Source of the DNA: an uncultured Collinsella sp.
GTDB taxonomy: Bacteria; Actinomycetota; Coriobacteriia; Coriobacteriales; Coriobacteriaceae
Reading direction: 5' to 3'
Assembly: GCA_934668345.1 (NCBI GenBank)
Contig: CAKUNE010000001.1
Span: forward strand, 186,001 to 250,000
DNA: 64,000 nt
The notes under the pieces are model-generated. The model ran no database searches, was not told the origin of the DNA, and saw only the letters and a program-made list of their open reading frames with translations. The position numbers and the translations under genes were made by a program. Below, one piece after another: positions 1 to 8,647 of this stretch; positions within the stretch are counted from its first letter, which is position 1; each line of letters begins with the position of its first letter.

Positions 1-661
1 CTCGCCGCGAGGGCGCAACGGTCTTGAGCTCATTAAGCGGAACGCCCAGCCTCCTGGCCATCTTGTCGGCAAACGCATGCCGCTCCCACTCGGTCTCATC
101 CATATCGTGAATCACGGGATCGGAACCATCGGGCGTCTTGAGTGAGTAGTCGATAAAGCCCCCTGCCGATCCAAAGAGTTCGAGCACCGTGGACGGATCC
201 GAAAAGCCCTTCGCTACATCGCCGTCATACATCCGCAGATACTCGGCAAAGCTGCTCCACGGATAGCGCTCGATCAGGGCGATGCCCGCCTCCTGCGGAT
301 TAGCATGAACATAGCGAATAGCGGCCATCAGATAACGGTCGGTATCGAGCGAACGCCGGTCAAAACGGTTCTGGAACAGATGGCCCGTGCGCCCGGTGCG
401 CTTATTGAACCGCCGCGCGTACGTCAAAAGCAGCCGGTGCATCGCCGCGCTCATCCTGTCCTCGTAATCCGCAAGCACCAGATGCACGTGATTGCCCATA
501 AGGCACCAAGCGATAACTGTCACGCCCGCCTCCCGGCAGCAGTCGCGCATCAGTTCCAAAAACTCCCACCGGTCTTCATCGCCCTCAAAGATGAGCTGCT
601 TGCCCGTACCGCGGGCACAGACATGGTAAAAGCCGGTAACCGTTCTCCAAACGCGCTGCAT
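1..661 (-). CDS. REP-associated tyrosine transposase (Y1/HUH), 3' end beyond window
   Basis: This gene reads leftward from ATG at 661 and is still open at base 1, so its C-terminus is missing. I translated it by hand: it begins MQRVWRTVTGFYHVCARG and carries GNHVHLVL with the HUH metal pair His58 and His60. The probable nucleophile tyrosine lies in the segment AAIRYVHANPQEAGI. This is the IS200/RAYT (Y1_Tnp) signature. A good ribosome site (GAAGGGAG) lies just before the start. RAYTs are single-copy domesticated transposases that nick single-stranded hairpins and are thought to spread REP palindromes. It is a diverged relative of the second transposase at 16968, sharing the IAWCLMGNH block. 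Which repeats it acts on cannot be told from this window. Confidence 0.88.
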   Translation of the reverse strand, partial: MQRVWRTVTGFYHVCARGTGKQLIFEGDEDRWEFLELMRDCCREAGVTVIAWCLMGNHVHLVLADYEDRMSAAMHRLLLTYARRFNKRTGRTGHLFQNRFDRRSLDTDRYLMAAIRYVHANPQEAGIALIERYPWSSFAEYLRMYDGDVAKGFSDPSTVLELFGSAGGFIDYSLKTPDGSDPVIHDMDETEWERHAFADKMARRLGVPLNELKTVAPSRR

Positions 662-1064
662 GGCGCTCCCTTCGCCGGGATCTGCTTGTCATCCAATACA
701 GCACGATTGAAGCGTGCCATCAAAACATTCACGCAAAACGATACGCTCGCGCGGCCAAAGGCGGTAAACGGGCGGCGAACGGCGTCATTGCAACAGGTCA
801 ACCCCTGCAACGCCTACAAGAGCTGACCAAAAGCTTGCCCAGGACTGACCCCCTATACGGAAGTTCACGACCACAGAACATCGAGTTAAACCGTTTCAAT
901 TAAAACTTCCGGGCTTCTCGCTACGAAAACTGAGCCGTTCGCCGAATATTCCGTGCATTTCGCGGTATTATAGGGGCTGCATGTCATGTCCCTTTCGAAG
1001 GGTCGCCCGGCAATCGCCAGCCACGACCCCCAGACGGGACGCCAACACGATAGAGAGGAGAGGC
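662..1064. other. Intergenic region with promoter-like -10 for the NifU-like/GGGtGRT pair
   Basis: About 400 bases lie between the divergent transposase and the Fe-S pair. A TATTAT box at 966-971 would suit the rightward genes. No convincing -35 box or coding region was seen; short open frames here are not supported by ribosome sites. Confidence 0.35.
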
Positions 1065-1799
1065 ATGCAGTACTCACAGGAAGTGGAGAACATGTGCCCC
1101 GTTGCCAAGGGTGCATACCACGGCCCCGCACCCATCCCCGAGGAGGGCAAGTGGGTCCAGGCTAAGGAGATTTCCGACATCTCCGGTCTTACGCACGGTG
1201 TGGGTTGGTGCGCACCTCAGCAGGGCGCCTGCAAGCTCACGCTGAACGTCAAGGACGGCATCATCGAGGAGGCCCTCGTTGAGACCATCGGCTGCTCGGG
1301 CATGACCCACTCTGCCGCCATGGCTTCCGAGATCCTTCCCGGTAAGACCATCCTCGAGGCCCTCAACACCGACCTCGTCTGCGACGCCATCAACGTTGCT
1401 ATGCGCGAGATCTTCCTGCAGATCGTTTACGGCCGCAGCCAGACCGCGTTCTCCGAGGGCGGCCTGCCCGTGGGCGCCTCCCTCGACGACCTTGGCAAGG
1501 GCCTTCGCTCTCAGGTCGGCACCATGTTCGGCACCAAGGCCAAGGGCGCTCGTTACCTCGAGCTCGCTCAGGGCTACGTCACCCGTATGGCTCTCAACGA
1601 CAAGAACGAGATCATCGCATTCGAGTTCCTGAACCTCGGCAAGTTCACCGACGCCGTCAAGGCCGGCAAGACCCCCGAGGAGGCCATCGCTGGCGCTATG
1701 GGCCACTATGGTCAGTGGGAGAACGCTGCCAAGTACATCGACCCGCGCACCGACGAGGAGACTCACTCCGTCGCCAGCGTGTTCCCGGTTCACGAGTAG
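1065..1799 (+). CDS. NifU-like iron-sulfur cluster scaffold-type protein
   Basis: The 244-residue protein resembles the NifU/IscU scaffold fold in a divergent form that accompanies GGGtGRT proteins. Conserved cysteines are visible at residues 11, 49, 56, 77 (in IGCSGMTHSAA) and 106, suitable for holding an Fe-S cluster. The ATG at 1065 follows a strong ribosome site (GAGAGGAG). A longer open frame from 981 exists but its first 28 residues look non-coding. It sits 18 bases before the GGGtGRT gene and is surely co-transcribed with it. A role in Fe-S metabolism is inferred from family and cysteine pattern; the actual client is unknown. Confidence 0.8.
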   Translation: MQYSQEVENMCPVAKGAYHGPAPIPEEGKWVQAKEISDISGLTHGVGWCAPQQGACKLTLNVKDGIIEEALVETIGCSGMTHSAAMASEILPGKTILEALNTDLVCDAINVAMREIFLQIVYGRSQTAFSEGGLPVGASLDDLGKGLRSQVGTMFGTKAKGARYLELAQGYVTRMALNDKNEIIAFEFLNLGKFTDAVKAGKTPEEAIAGAMGHYGQWENAAKYIDPRTDEETHSVASVFPVHE

Positions 1800-1817
1800 A
1801 AAGGGAGGGAAATAACT

Positions 1818-2822
1818 ATGACTGTTACGTTCGAAGGTTACGAGCGCCGCGCTGACAAGATCAACAAGTGCCTCGCCGACAACGGCATCGCCTCCCTCGA
1901 GGAAGCTCTGCAGATCTGCACCGACAAGGGCTTCAACCCGCGTGAGATCGTCAACAACACCCAGTCCATCGCCTTCCAGAACGCCGAGTGGGCCTACACC
2001 CTCGGCTGCGCTCTCGCTGTCAAGCGTGGCGCCAAGACCGCTTCTGAGGCTGCCGCCATCATCGGCGAGGGCATCCAGGCCTTCACCGTTCCCGGCTCCG
2101 TCGCCGAGGACCGCAAGGTCGGTCTGGGCCACGGCAACTTGGGCGCTATGCTGCTCTCCGACGACACCGAGTGCTTCGCCTTCCTGGCCGGCCACGAGTC
2201 CTTCGCTGCCGCTGAGGGCGCTATCGGCCTGGCTCTGAACGCCAACAAGGCTCGCAAGAAGCCGCTGCGCGTCATCCTCAACGGTCTGGGCAAGGACGCT
2301 GCTCAGATCATCGCCCGCATCAACGGCTTCACCTACGTGAAGACCCAGTTCGACTACTACACGGGCGAGCTCAAAGTCGTCGAGACCATCCCCTACTCCG
2401 ATGGTCCCCGCGCTGCCGTTAACTGCTACGGCTCCGACGACGTCCGCGAGGGCGTTGCCATCATGTGGCACGAGAACGTCGACATCTCGATCACCGGTAA
2501 CTCCACCAACCCCACGCGCTTCCAGCACCCCGTCGCTGGCACCTACAAGAAGGAGCGCATCGAGGCTGGCAAGAAGTACTTCTCCGTCGCTTCTGGTGGC
2601 GGCACTGGCCGTACCCTGCACCCGGACAACATGGGCGCCGGCCCTGCCTCTTACGGCATGACCGACACCATGGGCCGTATGCACTCCGACGCCCAGTTCG
2701 CCGGTTCTTCCTCCGTGCCTGCGCACGTTGACATGATGGGTCTCATCGGCATGGGCAACAACCCCATGGTCGGTGCCACCGTCGCCTGCGCTGTCGCCGT
2801 CGAGGAGGCCCTCAAGGCCTAA
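1818..2822 (+). CDS. GGGtGRT protein
   Basis: The 334-residue protein carries the family-defining GGGTGRT motif at residues 260-266, followed by LHPDNMGAGPASYGMTDTMGR. This is a conserved but poorly understood family of anaerobes, usually encoded next to a NifU-like scaffold as it is here. A strong ribosome site (AAAGGGAGGG) precedes ATG at 1818. Codon use is strongly biased toward GCC, GAG, AAG and CTC, like that of a highly expressed gene. The pair ends at a clear terminator at 2858. Its biochemical function is not established; a link to Fe-S cluster metabolism is inferred from the neighbour only. Confidence 0.88.
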   Translation: MTVTFEGYERRADKINKCLADNGIASLEEALQICTDKGFNPREIVNNTQSIAFQNAEWAYTLGCALAVKRGAKTASEAAAIIGEGIQAFTVPGSVAEDRKVGLGHGNLGAMLLSDDTECFAFLAGHESFAAAEGAIGLALNANKARKKPLRVILNGLGKDAAQIIARINGFTYVKTQFDYYTGELKVVETIPYSDGPRAAVNCYGSDDVREGVAIMWHENVDISITGNSTNPTRFQHPVAGTYKKERIEAGKKYFSVASGGGTGRTLHPDNMGAGPASYGMTDTMGRMHSDAQFAGSSSVPAHVDMMGLIGMGNNPMVGATVACAVAVEEALKA

Positions 2823-2857
2823 TCGCGCCCGCGCGATGCTCATATAGTTGAGCTTTG

Positions 2858-2890
2858 GAGCCGCTACCTTTCGGGGTAGCGGCTCTTTTT
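2858..2890 (+). terminator. Rho-independent terminator after the GGGtGRT gene
   Basis: A stem of GAGCCGCTACC paired with GGTAGCGGCTC is followed directly by five T residues, 35 bases past the stop codon. Confidence 0.92.
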
Positions 2891-3078
2891 GTTTGCGCTG
2901 TCGCAGGGTAGCTAATGCCAATATATCAGTTGGGGCGAAATACGAGATGTGATGAGACAAAGCGTCAGAACGTCCATGACGCCCACCTGCCATATTTGCC
3001 CTTTACCGATTTGCCGAGTCTTTGCGGCCCCATTGCCGATCACCCGTGCGACAATGCGCCGAACGAGAAAGGAATCCG

Positions 3079-4605
3079 ATGGAATCGACTGATGTACTGG
3101 TAATTGGATCTGGCATTGCGGGCCTTTGCGCCGCCATCGAAGCGGCGCGCACGGGTGCAACCGTCACTGTGGCAAGCGCCGGCAAGATTATGAGTGGATC
3201 GAGCTTCTTCCCCGGAACCTGGGGCCTGGGGCTTATCGGACCCGTTAACGAAGACGACGAACAAGACCTCATCGACACCATTCAGACCGTTGGTGGCGGC
3301 GTCGCCGACCCCGAGCTTGTCCAGACGTTTGTCCACAGCATTCCCCAGGCAATTGAATGGCTTGAGCAAGACCTGGGCGTTGAGCTCCAGCGTCCGCAAA
3401 GCGCTGAGAGCGCTCAGCAAAAGCAATTTATCCCCTGCTTTGACCACAAGACGCGCATGTGGCGCGGCCTCACCCGCAAGCCCCTTGAGGACGCTCTGGC
3501 GACCCGGATCGAGTCACTCGGCATTCGCCTGCTCCCCCGCCATGAGCTTATCGACCTTGTTGAGGACACGGACGGAAAGATTGTCGGTGCCACGCTCTAC
3601 GACCGGACAAACGCGCGTCTCGTGCCTATGGCCCCTAAGGCCACGATCATCGCAGCCGGTGGCACAGGCGGCCTGTTCGAGCGCAGCCTCACTTCCACCG
3701 ACGTGCTCAGCTCATCACAGGCTATCGCGGTGGCGCACGGTGTGTCCCTTACTAATATAGAGTTCATGCAGATGATGCCCGGCTTCATCGAGCCCAAGCG
3801 CAACCTGGTCTTCAACGAGAAAACCTGGCGTTACGTCACATTTGACCAACCGGTCGATATTGCCGACGGCAAGCTGGACGATCTGCTTGAGCAGCGCTCC
3901 GGATATGGTCCTTTCACCTCGCGCTTGGCCTCCCGCGCCATCGACCTCATCATAGATCAGGCAGGTGTTGAGGGCCTGGCGCTCCACTACGACTTCCCCC
4001 GCGAGGACGTCCCCGAGTTTGTGCAGAACTTTGCCACCTGGCTACAGGACGAGCACGGAATCGCGCCGACCGACAAGATGCGCGTGGCGATGTATGCCCA
4101 CGCCGCTAACGGCGGTATCAAGATCGACAAGACCGCATATACGGGCGTTGAGGGCCTCTACGCCTGTGGCGAGGCAACAGGCGGCATGCACGGCGCCGAC
4201 CGCATTGGCGGCTTGTCGAGTGCCAACGGCATCGTATTCGGGCGCATCGCGGGCGCATCGGCAGCCCAGGCAGCACAGAATGCACCTGAGGCAGCCCTGA
4301 AGGCGGATATCGCCCTCCCCCAGTACGGCATTGCCACAACAGACGCCGAGCGCCTGACACACGGCCTTAAGCACACGATGAGTACCTATTGCATGATTAA
4401 CAGGACCGAGACGGGCCTATCAAAGGCACTACACGAGCTTGAGGGCTTGAAGACGGAGGCAACGACCTTAAGCACACAGAAAGTCCAGGACAGCGAAGTC
4501 GCAGCCCTCACCCGCCTGCAATCGCAGATTCAACTAGCACAGGAAATGGTCAAAGCCATGCGCGCACGGACCGAAAGCCTCGGATCGCACTATCGATCGA
4601 ATTAA
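3079..4605 (+). CDS. FAD-dependent oxidoreductase, NadB/fumarate-reductase flavoprotein superfamily
   Basis: This 508-residue protein starts with a dinucleotide-binding loop, VLVIGSGIAGLCAAIEAA (G10-x-G12-x-x-G15). It has TIIAAGGTGGLF in the middle and GLYACGEATGGMHGADRIGG near residue 370. That layout matches the FAD_binding_2 flavoproteins such as L-aspartate oxidase and fumarate reductase. ATG at 3079 is chosen because GAAAGGA precedes it. nadA and nadC are absent nearby and no haem or Fe-S subunit gene adjoins, so the substrate is open. L-aspartate oxidase is possible but the HGANRL motif is changed to HGADRI. Likely monocistronic, with a hairpin at 4648. Confidence 0.72.
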   Translation: MESTDVLVIGSGIAGLCAAIEAARTGATVTVASAGKIMSGSSFFPGTWGLGLIGPVNEDDEQDLIDTIQTVGGGVADPELVQTFVHSIPQAIEWLEQDLGVELQRPQSAESAQQKQFIPCFDHKTRMWRGLTRKPLEDALATRIESLGIRLLPRHELIDLVEDTDGKIVGATLYDRTNARLVPMAPKATIIAAGGTGGLFERSLTSTDVLSSSQAIAVAHGVSLTNIEFMQMMPGFIEPKRNLVFNEKTWRYVTFDQPVDIADGKLDDLLEQRSGYGPFTSRLASRAIDLIIDQAGVEGLALHYDFPREDVPEFVQNFATWLQDEHGIAPTDKMRVAMYAHAANGGIKIDKTAYTGVEGLYACGEATGGMHGADRIGGLSSANGIVFGRIAGASAAQAAQNAPEAALKADIALPQYGIATTDAERLTHGLKHTMSTYCMINRTETGLSKALHELEGLKTEATTLSTQKVQDSEVAALTRLQSQIQLAQEMVKAMRARTESLGSHYRSN

Positions 4606-4647
4606 ACTGGACACCTATCTAAAGCAGGGCACAACTAATCGATATCT

Positions 4648-4683
4648 ATGGGCCCCGTGAGCTCGAAGTGGCACGGGGCCGAT
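4648..4683 (+). terminator. Hairpin after the flavoprotein gene
   Basis: GGGCCCCGTG and CACGGGGCC form a strong GC stem downstream of the flavoprotein stop codon. The T tract is weak, so termination is likely but not certain. Confidence 0.55.
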
Positions 4684-4766
4684 TCGTGTCCGTACGGCAG
4701 CGTATCCTTATTCTGAATACGGAGCGGGCAAAGCTCGCATAGACAATAGGCCAGCGAGGAGGAGAT

Positions 4767-5627
4767 ATGGACAGTAGAGATATCGAGAAGTGGCGTGTCG
4801 AACTTGATAGCTACGCCAATGTAGAAGACGGCGTTGAGTATTGGCTCGCACGAGATTTAATGGAACCCATGGGGTACACGCGATGGGAAAACTTCGCCGA
4901 AGTTGTTAAGAGGGCAAAAGTCTCGTGCGAAACAAACAAAACTCCAGTTGATTCCCATTTTCGTGACACCACGAAAATGGTAATTGCCGGTGTCGCCGCT
5001 CGCGCGGTTAAAGACTACAAACTTACGCGCTATGCATGCTATTTAATCGCCCAGAACGGAGATTCAAACAAGCCAGAGATTGCACTCGCCCAGGCATACT
5101 TTGCCGTGCAGACGCGCCGCCAAGAGCTCATAGAGCAGCGCTTCGCAGAGATTCAGCGCTTACAGGCGCGCCACTCGCTATCCGATTCAGAGAAACAGCT
5201 CTCGGGTATTGCATTCAAACGCGGCGTGGACTCCAAAGGATTCGCGATCATCAAGTCGAAGGGCGATGAAGCGTTATTCGGCGGCAGAAGCACGGCGGAA
5301 ATGAAGCAGCAGCTCGGCATACCCAAGAGCGCGGCATTGGCGGACAGGTTAGCCGATGTCCTCATCAAAGCAAAGGACCTTACGAACTCGATGACGGCCT
5401 TCAACGCCGAGGAACACGACCTATACGGTCTGGACCATATCAAGCAAGAGCACGTTGAGAACAACGCAAGCGTGCGTGGCAGCCTCATCGACCGCGGAAT
5501 TGTCCCCGAGAACCTGCCGCCTGCCGAGGATACAAAAAAGCTCGAGCGTCGCGTGAAGGCAGACGAAAAGAAACTCAAGGAAGGTACTGACGGTTTTACC
5601 GATCCCCAGGGTAGACTCGATCTGTGA
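4767..5627 (+). CDS. dinD: DNA damage-inducible protein D (DinD) homologue
   Basis: The 286-residue protein matches the DinD family. It has a BRO-N-like start (EYWLARDLMEPMGYTRWENF), then the conserved DYKLTRYACYLIAQNGDSNKPEIALAQAYFAVQTRRQE and the DLTNSMTAFN segment. In E. coli DinD is SOS-induced and antagonises RecA filament function. GAGGAGGAGAT gives a strong ribosome site before ATG 4767. I looked for a LexA box of the GAAC-N4-GTTC type upstream and saw none, so SOS control here is not supported by sequence. The gene is alone on its strand, next to a tRNA cluster with duplication remnants, a common place for acquired genes. Its base composition is somewhat more AT-rich than its neighbours. 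Confidence 0.87.
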   Translation: MDSRDIEKWRVELDSYANVEDGVEYWLARDLMEPMGYTRWENFAEVVKRAKVSCETNKTPVDSHFRDTTKMVIAGVAARAVKDYKLTRYACYLIAQNGDSNKPEIALAQAYFAVQTRRQELIEQRFAEIQRLQARHSLSDSEKQLSGIAFKRGVDSKGFAIIKSKGDEALFGGRSTAEMKQQLGIPKSAALADRLADVLIKAKDLTNSMTAFNAEEHDLYGLDHIKQEHVENNASVRGSLIDRGIVPENLPPAEDTKKLERRVKADEKKLKEGTDGFTDPQGRLDL

Positions 5628-5670
5628 AAGCGGCCGCGCTCTTTCGGGTCCGACCACATGCGAGGTCAAC

Positions 5671-5702
5671 AAAAAAGACGGCCAACTTTCGCTGACCGTC
5701 TT
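5671..5702 (-). terminator. Duplicated copy of the tRNA-Lys terminator
   Basis: The hairpin with arms GACGGCCAAC and GCTGACCGTC is preceded on the plus strand by a run of A, so it reads as a terminator leftward. It is a near copy of the hairpin at 5848. Confidence 0.65.
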
Positions 5703-5711
5703 AACATACTT

Positions 5712-5731
5712 TGGTGGGCCGTCAGGGGGTC
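5712..5731 (-). pseudogene. tRNA-Lys 3'-end fragment
   Basis: The 20 bases match the CCA end, acceptor strand and part of the T arm of the intact tRNA-Lys genes at 5890 and 6009. Identity stops abruptly after GGGGGTC. With the terminator copy at 5671 it forms a degenerate direct repeat of roughly 90 bases. It is probably an integration or deletion scar. Confidence 0.75.
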
Positions 5732-5847
5732 AGCCTGCTGCGCAGGCGGCCGCTGCGGCGCTTCGCGCCTTGCGCGCTGCGCTGGCAAATGCTCGCGCAT
5801 TTCCTCAGCAACGCGCCCTTACGGGTTCGACCCCATGTACTGTTAAC

Positions 5848-5880
5848 AAAAAAAGACGGCCAACTTTCGTTGACCGTCTA
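5848..5880 (-). terminator. Terminator of the tRNA-His/tRNA-Lys cluster
   Basis: Read leftward, GACGGTCAAC and GTTGGCCGTC form a stem followed by seven T residues, directly after the last tRNA-Lys. Confidence 0.87.
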
Positions 5881-5889
5881 AACATGCTT

Positions 5890-5965
5890 TGGTGGGCCGT
5901 CAGGGGGTCGAACCCTGGACCTTGGGATTAAGAGTCCCCTGCTCTACCAACTGAGCTAACGACCC
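5890..5965 (-). tRNA. tRNA-Lys (anticodon CTT)
   Basis: The 76-base cloverleaf on the minus strand begins GGGTCGTTAGCTCAGTTGG, has anticodon loop CTCTTAA (CTT reads AAG) and ends with an encoded CCA. It is identical in sequence to the copy at 6009. Confidence 0.95.
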
Positions 5966-6008
5966 AAAGCTAAAGTCCGTTGTGGCGGACTTTAGAGGAG
6001 ATATCGTG

Positions 6009-6084
6009 TGGTGGGCCGTCAGGGGGTCGAACCCTGGACCTTGGGATTAAGAGTCCCCTGCTCTACCAACTGAGCTAACGACCC
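6009..6084 (-). tRNA. tRNA-Lys (anticodon CTT), second copy
   Basis: This is the same 76-base sequence as the gene at 5890, again with encoded CCA, 43 bases away. It lies between tRNA-His and the first tRNA-Lys and is probably co-transcribed leftward with both. Confidence 0.95.
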
Positions 6085-6106
6085 GATATCAACACAAAGC
6101 AAGAAC

Positions 6107-6184
6107 TGGGGTGGGTAAAGGGACTCGAACCCTCGACCTACGGGACCACAACCCGTCGCTCTAGCCAACTGAGCTACACCCACC
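6107..6184 (-). tRNA. tRNA-His (anticodon GTG)
   Basis: The minus strand reads GTGGGTGTAGCTCAGTTGG with anticodon loop TTGTGGT (GTG) and an encoded CCA. A G lies just before the first paired base and faces C73, matching the extra G-1 typical of tRNA-His. It is the first gene of the leftward tRNA cluster. Confidence 0.95.
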
Positions 6185-6349
6185 GTGTCCTGTGCGCTTC
6201 GCGCTCGACTATTATTGCAAGGAACGCCACGCGATGCAAGCCCCAATTTTCAAGAATTTTGAAAAGAGTTTTTCGGATCCATTTCGAGCATTTCCCACCG
6301 GTTTCATAGGAGTAAACTTGCCCCACTGCAAATCCTCGAAAGGACCGGC

Positions 6350-7531
6350 ATGAAAGAACTCTCCAACCGCACGGCAAGATTTACCGATTCGGTCATCCGC
6401 CGCATGACACGCATCTCCAATAAGTATGGCGCCGTCAATCTCTCGCAGGGCTTCCCCGACTTCGATCCCCCGGCGCAGCTGCTCAACAGCCTGAGCGCCA
6501 TCGCCAGCGACCCAAAGCCGCTCTACCACCAGTACTCCGTCACCTGGGGCTCTCAGGCCATGCGCGAGGCGCTCGCCGCCAAACAGGAGCACTTTATGGG
6601 CATGCCGGTCGACCCCAACCAGAATATCGTGGTCACCTGCGGCTCCACCGAAGCCATGATGGCCGCCATGATGACGGTCACGAACCCCGGCGACAAGGTC
6701 ATTATCTTCTCGCCGTTCTACGAGAACTACGGCGCCGACACGATCCTTTCGGGTGCCGAGCCCATCTACGTGCCGCTCAACCCGCCCACATTCGATTTTG
6801 ACCGAGAGACGCTCGAGGCAGCCTTCCGCGACAACGATCCCAAGGCCATCGTCCTGTGCAACCCTTCCAACCCCTGCGGCAAGGTCTTTACGCGCGAGGA
6901 GCTCACCTTTATCGCCGACCTCTGCAAAAAGTACGACGCCTACTGCATCACCGACGAGGTCTACGAGCACATCGTCTACGCGCCCCACGAGCACGTGTAC
7001 ATGGCCACGCTGCCCGGCATGTTTGAGCGCACCATCAGCTGCAGCTCGCTGTCCAAGACCTACTCCATCACCGGCTGGCGCCTGGGCTACACCATCGCTC
7101 CTGCCGAAATCACCGAGCGCATCAAGAAGGTCCACGACTTCCTCACCGTAGGCGCCGCCGCTCCCCTGCAAGAGGCCGTCGTTACCGCCCTCAATTTCGA
7201 CGATAGCTATTACCGGGAGGTCCTCGACCTCTACACCGCCAAGCGCGACCTATTCTGTCAGGGACTCGACAGCATCGGCCTTACGCACAACGTGCCGCAG
7301 GGCGCCTACTACGTGATGATGGATATCTCGGAGTTTGGCTATGACAGCGACCTCGACTTCTGCGAGGATTTGGCCTCCAAGGTGGGCGTGGGCGCCGTTC
7401 CGGGCTCGAGCTTCTTCCGCGAGCCCGTCAACCACCTCATCCGCTTCCACTTTGCCAAGCGAGACGAAACGCTCAACGCTGCGCTGGAGGACCTCAAGTC
7501 TCTGCGTGATAAAATCGAGCCGCGCGGGTAA
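6350..7531 (+). CDS. Pyridoxal-phosphate aminotransferase, class I/II
   Basis: This 393-residue fold-type I aminotransferase resembles the aspartate/aromatic/kynurenine aminotransferase branch. Visible family marks are NLSQGFPDFDPP near the N-terminus, CNPSNPCGKVFTREEL, CITDEVYEHIVY and the PLP lysine Lys236 in SLSKTYSITGWRLGY. The ATG at 6350 follows AAAGGACC. The gene is monocistronic, ending at a terminator at 7560. The exact amino-acid substrate cannot be told from the sequence. The motif set would fit a methionine/aromatic or aspartate aminotransferase. Confidence 0.87.
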   Translation: MKELSNRTARFTDSVIRRMTRISNKYGAVNLSQGFPDFDPPAQLLNSLSAIASDPKPLYHQYSVTWGSQAMREALAAKQEHFMGMPVDPNQNIVVTCGSTEAMMAAMMTVTNPGDKVIIFSPFYENYGADTILSGAEPIYVPLNPPTFDFDRETLEAAFRDNDPKAIVLCNPSNPCGKVFTREELTFIADLCKKYDAYCITDEVYEHIVYAPHEHVYMATLPGMFERTISCSSLSKTYSITGWRLGYTIAPAEITERIKKVHDFLTVGAAAPLQEAVVTALNFDDSYYREVLDLYTAKRDLFCQGLDSIGLTHNVPQGAYYVMMDISEFGYDSDLDFCEDLASKVGVGAVPGSSFFREPVNHLIRFHFAKRDETLNAALEDLKSLRDKIEPRG

Positions 7532-7559
7532 GGACGGTCAGTAACTAAAGGCACTAAAG

Positions 7560-7597
7560 AAACCTCGTGAACCCGTTGGGCCACGAGGTTTCTTTTT
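7560..7597 (+). terminator. Terminator after the aminotransferase gene
   Basis: AAACCTCGTG pairs with CACGAGGTTT, then CTTTTT follows. Confidence 0.9.
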
Positions 7598-7668
7598 ATA
7601 GCGACCTCATTTATTTTTTAGAGCGCTATACTTTAGTCACGGAGCAACTCGTCCCAGAGAGGAATACT

Positions 7669-8559
7669 ATGGCAGAGCAGCAGCTTATCGGAGCGCTCGA
7701 GGCCGGCGGCACCAAGATGGTCTGCGCCACGGGCTATGCAGACGGCACGGTCCTGGAACGCGAGCAGATTGCGACCACGACCCCGCAGGAGACCGTTGAG
7801 GCCGTCAACGCATGGTTTGCCGACAAGGGCATCGCCGCGCTGGGCATCGGCGCCTTTGGCCCCACCGCAGTCAACCCTGCCTCGCCCCAATACGGCAAGA
7901 TCCTGGAGACGCCCAAAACGGCATGGCACTACTTTGACCTGCTGGGCACCATCCAAAACGAGCTCAATATTCCCTGCGGCTACGACACCGACGTCAACGT
8001 CGCCTGCCTGGGCGAGGTCACCTTTGGTTGCGCCCAGGGCCTCACTGACGTGGTGTATCTGACCATCGGTACCGGCGTGGGCGCCGGCGTGCTCTCGGGC
8101 GGTAAGCTCGCGCACGGCATGATGCATCCCGAGGCCGGCCACATCCTGGTCACGCGCGACCCGCGCGACACCATTGGCGAGCACAGCGGCTGCCCCTTCC
8201 ACGACAACTGCCTCGAGGGCCTCATCGCCGGTCCCGGCGTCAAAAAGCGCTGGGGTGGCAAGAGCGCCGGAGAGATGGCCGATGACCCGGAGGCCATGGA
8301 CCTTCTTGCCGGCTATCTGGCGCAGGCGCTCATGACCTACATCCTGTGCTACGCACCGCAGAAGATCGTCATCGGTGGCGGCGTGGCCGACCACACCCCC
8401 ATCGTGCCGCTCGCGCGCAAGAAGTGCGCCGAGATGCTCAACGGCTACATCGTCACGCCCGAGATGGCCGACATCGATAGCTATATCGTCAACAACAGCC
8501 TCGAGGGCAAACAGGGCATTATGGGCTGCTTGGCCCTGGGCGCACAGGCGCTTCAGTAA
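7669..8559 (+). CDS. ROK-family sugar kinase, fructokinase-like
   Basis: The 296-residue protein has the ROK phosphate-binding start GALEAGGTKMVCA and the sugar-site segment TIGTGVGAGVLSGGKLAHG. It also has a zinc-binding patch HSGCPFHDNCLEGLIAGP, whose Cys/His spacing is that of bacterial fructokinases of the YdhR/GmuE type. It probably phosphorylates fructose or another hexose with ATP in the cytoplasm. AGAGAGGA precedes ATG at 7669, and a TATACT -10 box lies near 7628. No sugar transporter adjoins it. The terminator at 8648 overlaps the end of the convergent VanZ-like gene. Confidence 0.85.
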   Translation: MAEQQLIGALEAGGTKMVCATGYADGTVLEREQIATTTPQETVEAVNAWFADKGIAALGIGAFGPTAVNPASPQYGKILETPKTAWHYFDLLGTIQNELNIPCGYDTDVNVACLGEVTFGCAQGLTDVVYLTIGTGVGAGVLSGGKLAHGMMHPEAGHILVTRDPRDTIGEHSGCPFHDNCLEGLIAGPGVKKRWGGKSAGEMADDPEAMDLLAGYLAQALMTYILCYAPQKIVIGGGVADHTPIVPLARKKCAEMLNGYIVTPEMADIDSYIVNNSLEGKQGIMGCLALGAQALQ

Positions 8560-8647
8560 CAGACGCACCCGCAGGGCGTGGCGCGCACGGCAAATCCGAC
8601 CTACGGAACAACGCCATCACGCCTCATATAAGCCCTCAAATAAAAAA

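Noticed and set aside
1074..2993. 639-codon open frame on the minus strand opposite the NifU-like and GGGtGRT genes
   Set aside because: The plus-strand genes have clear family motifs and ribosome sites. The antisense product is a Gly/Val/Asp-rich composition shadow without motifs.
4690..4766. Search for a LexA box upstream of dinD
   Set aside because: No GAAC-N4-GTTC-like site found; SOS control is not claimed.
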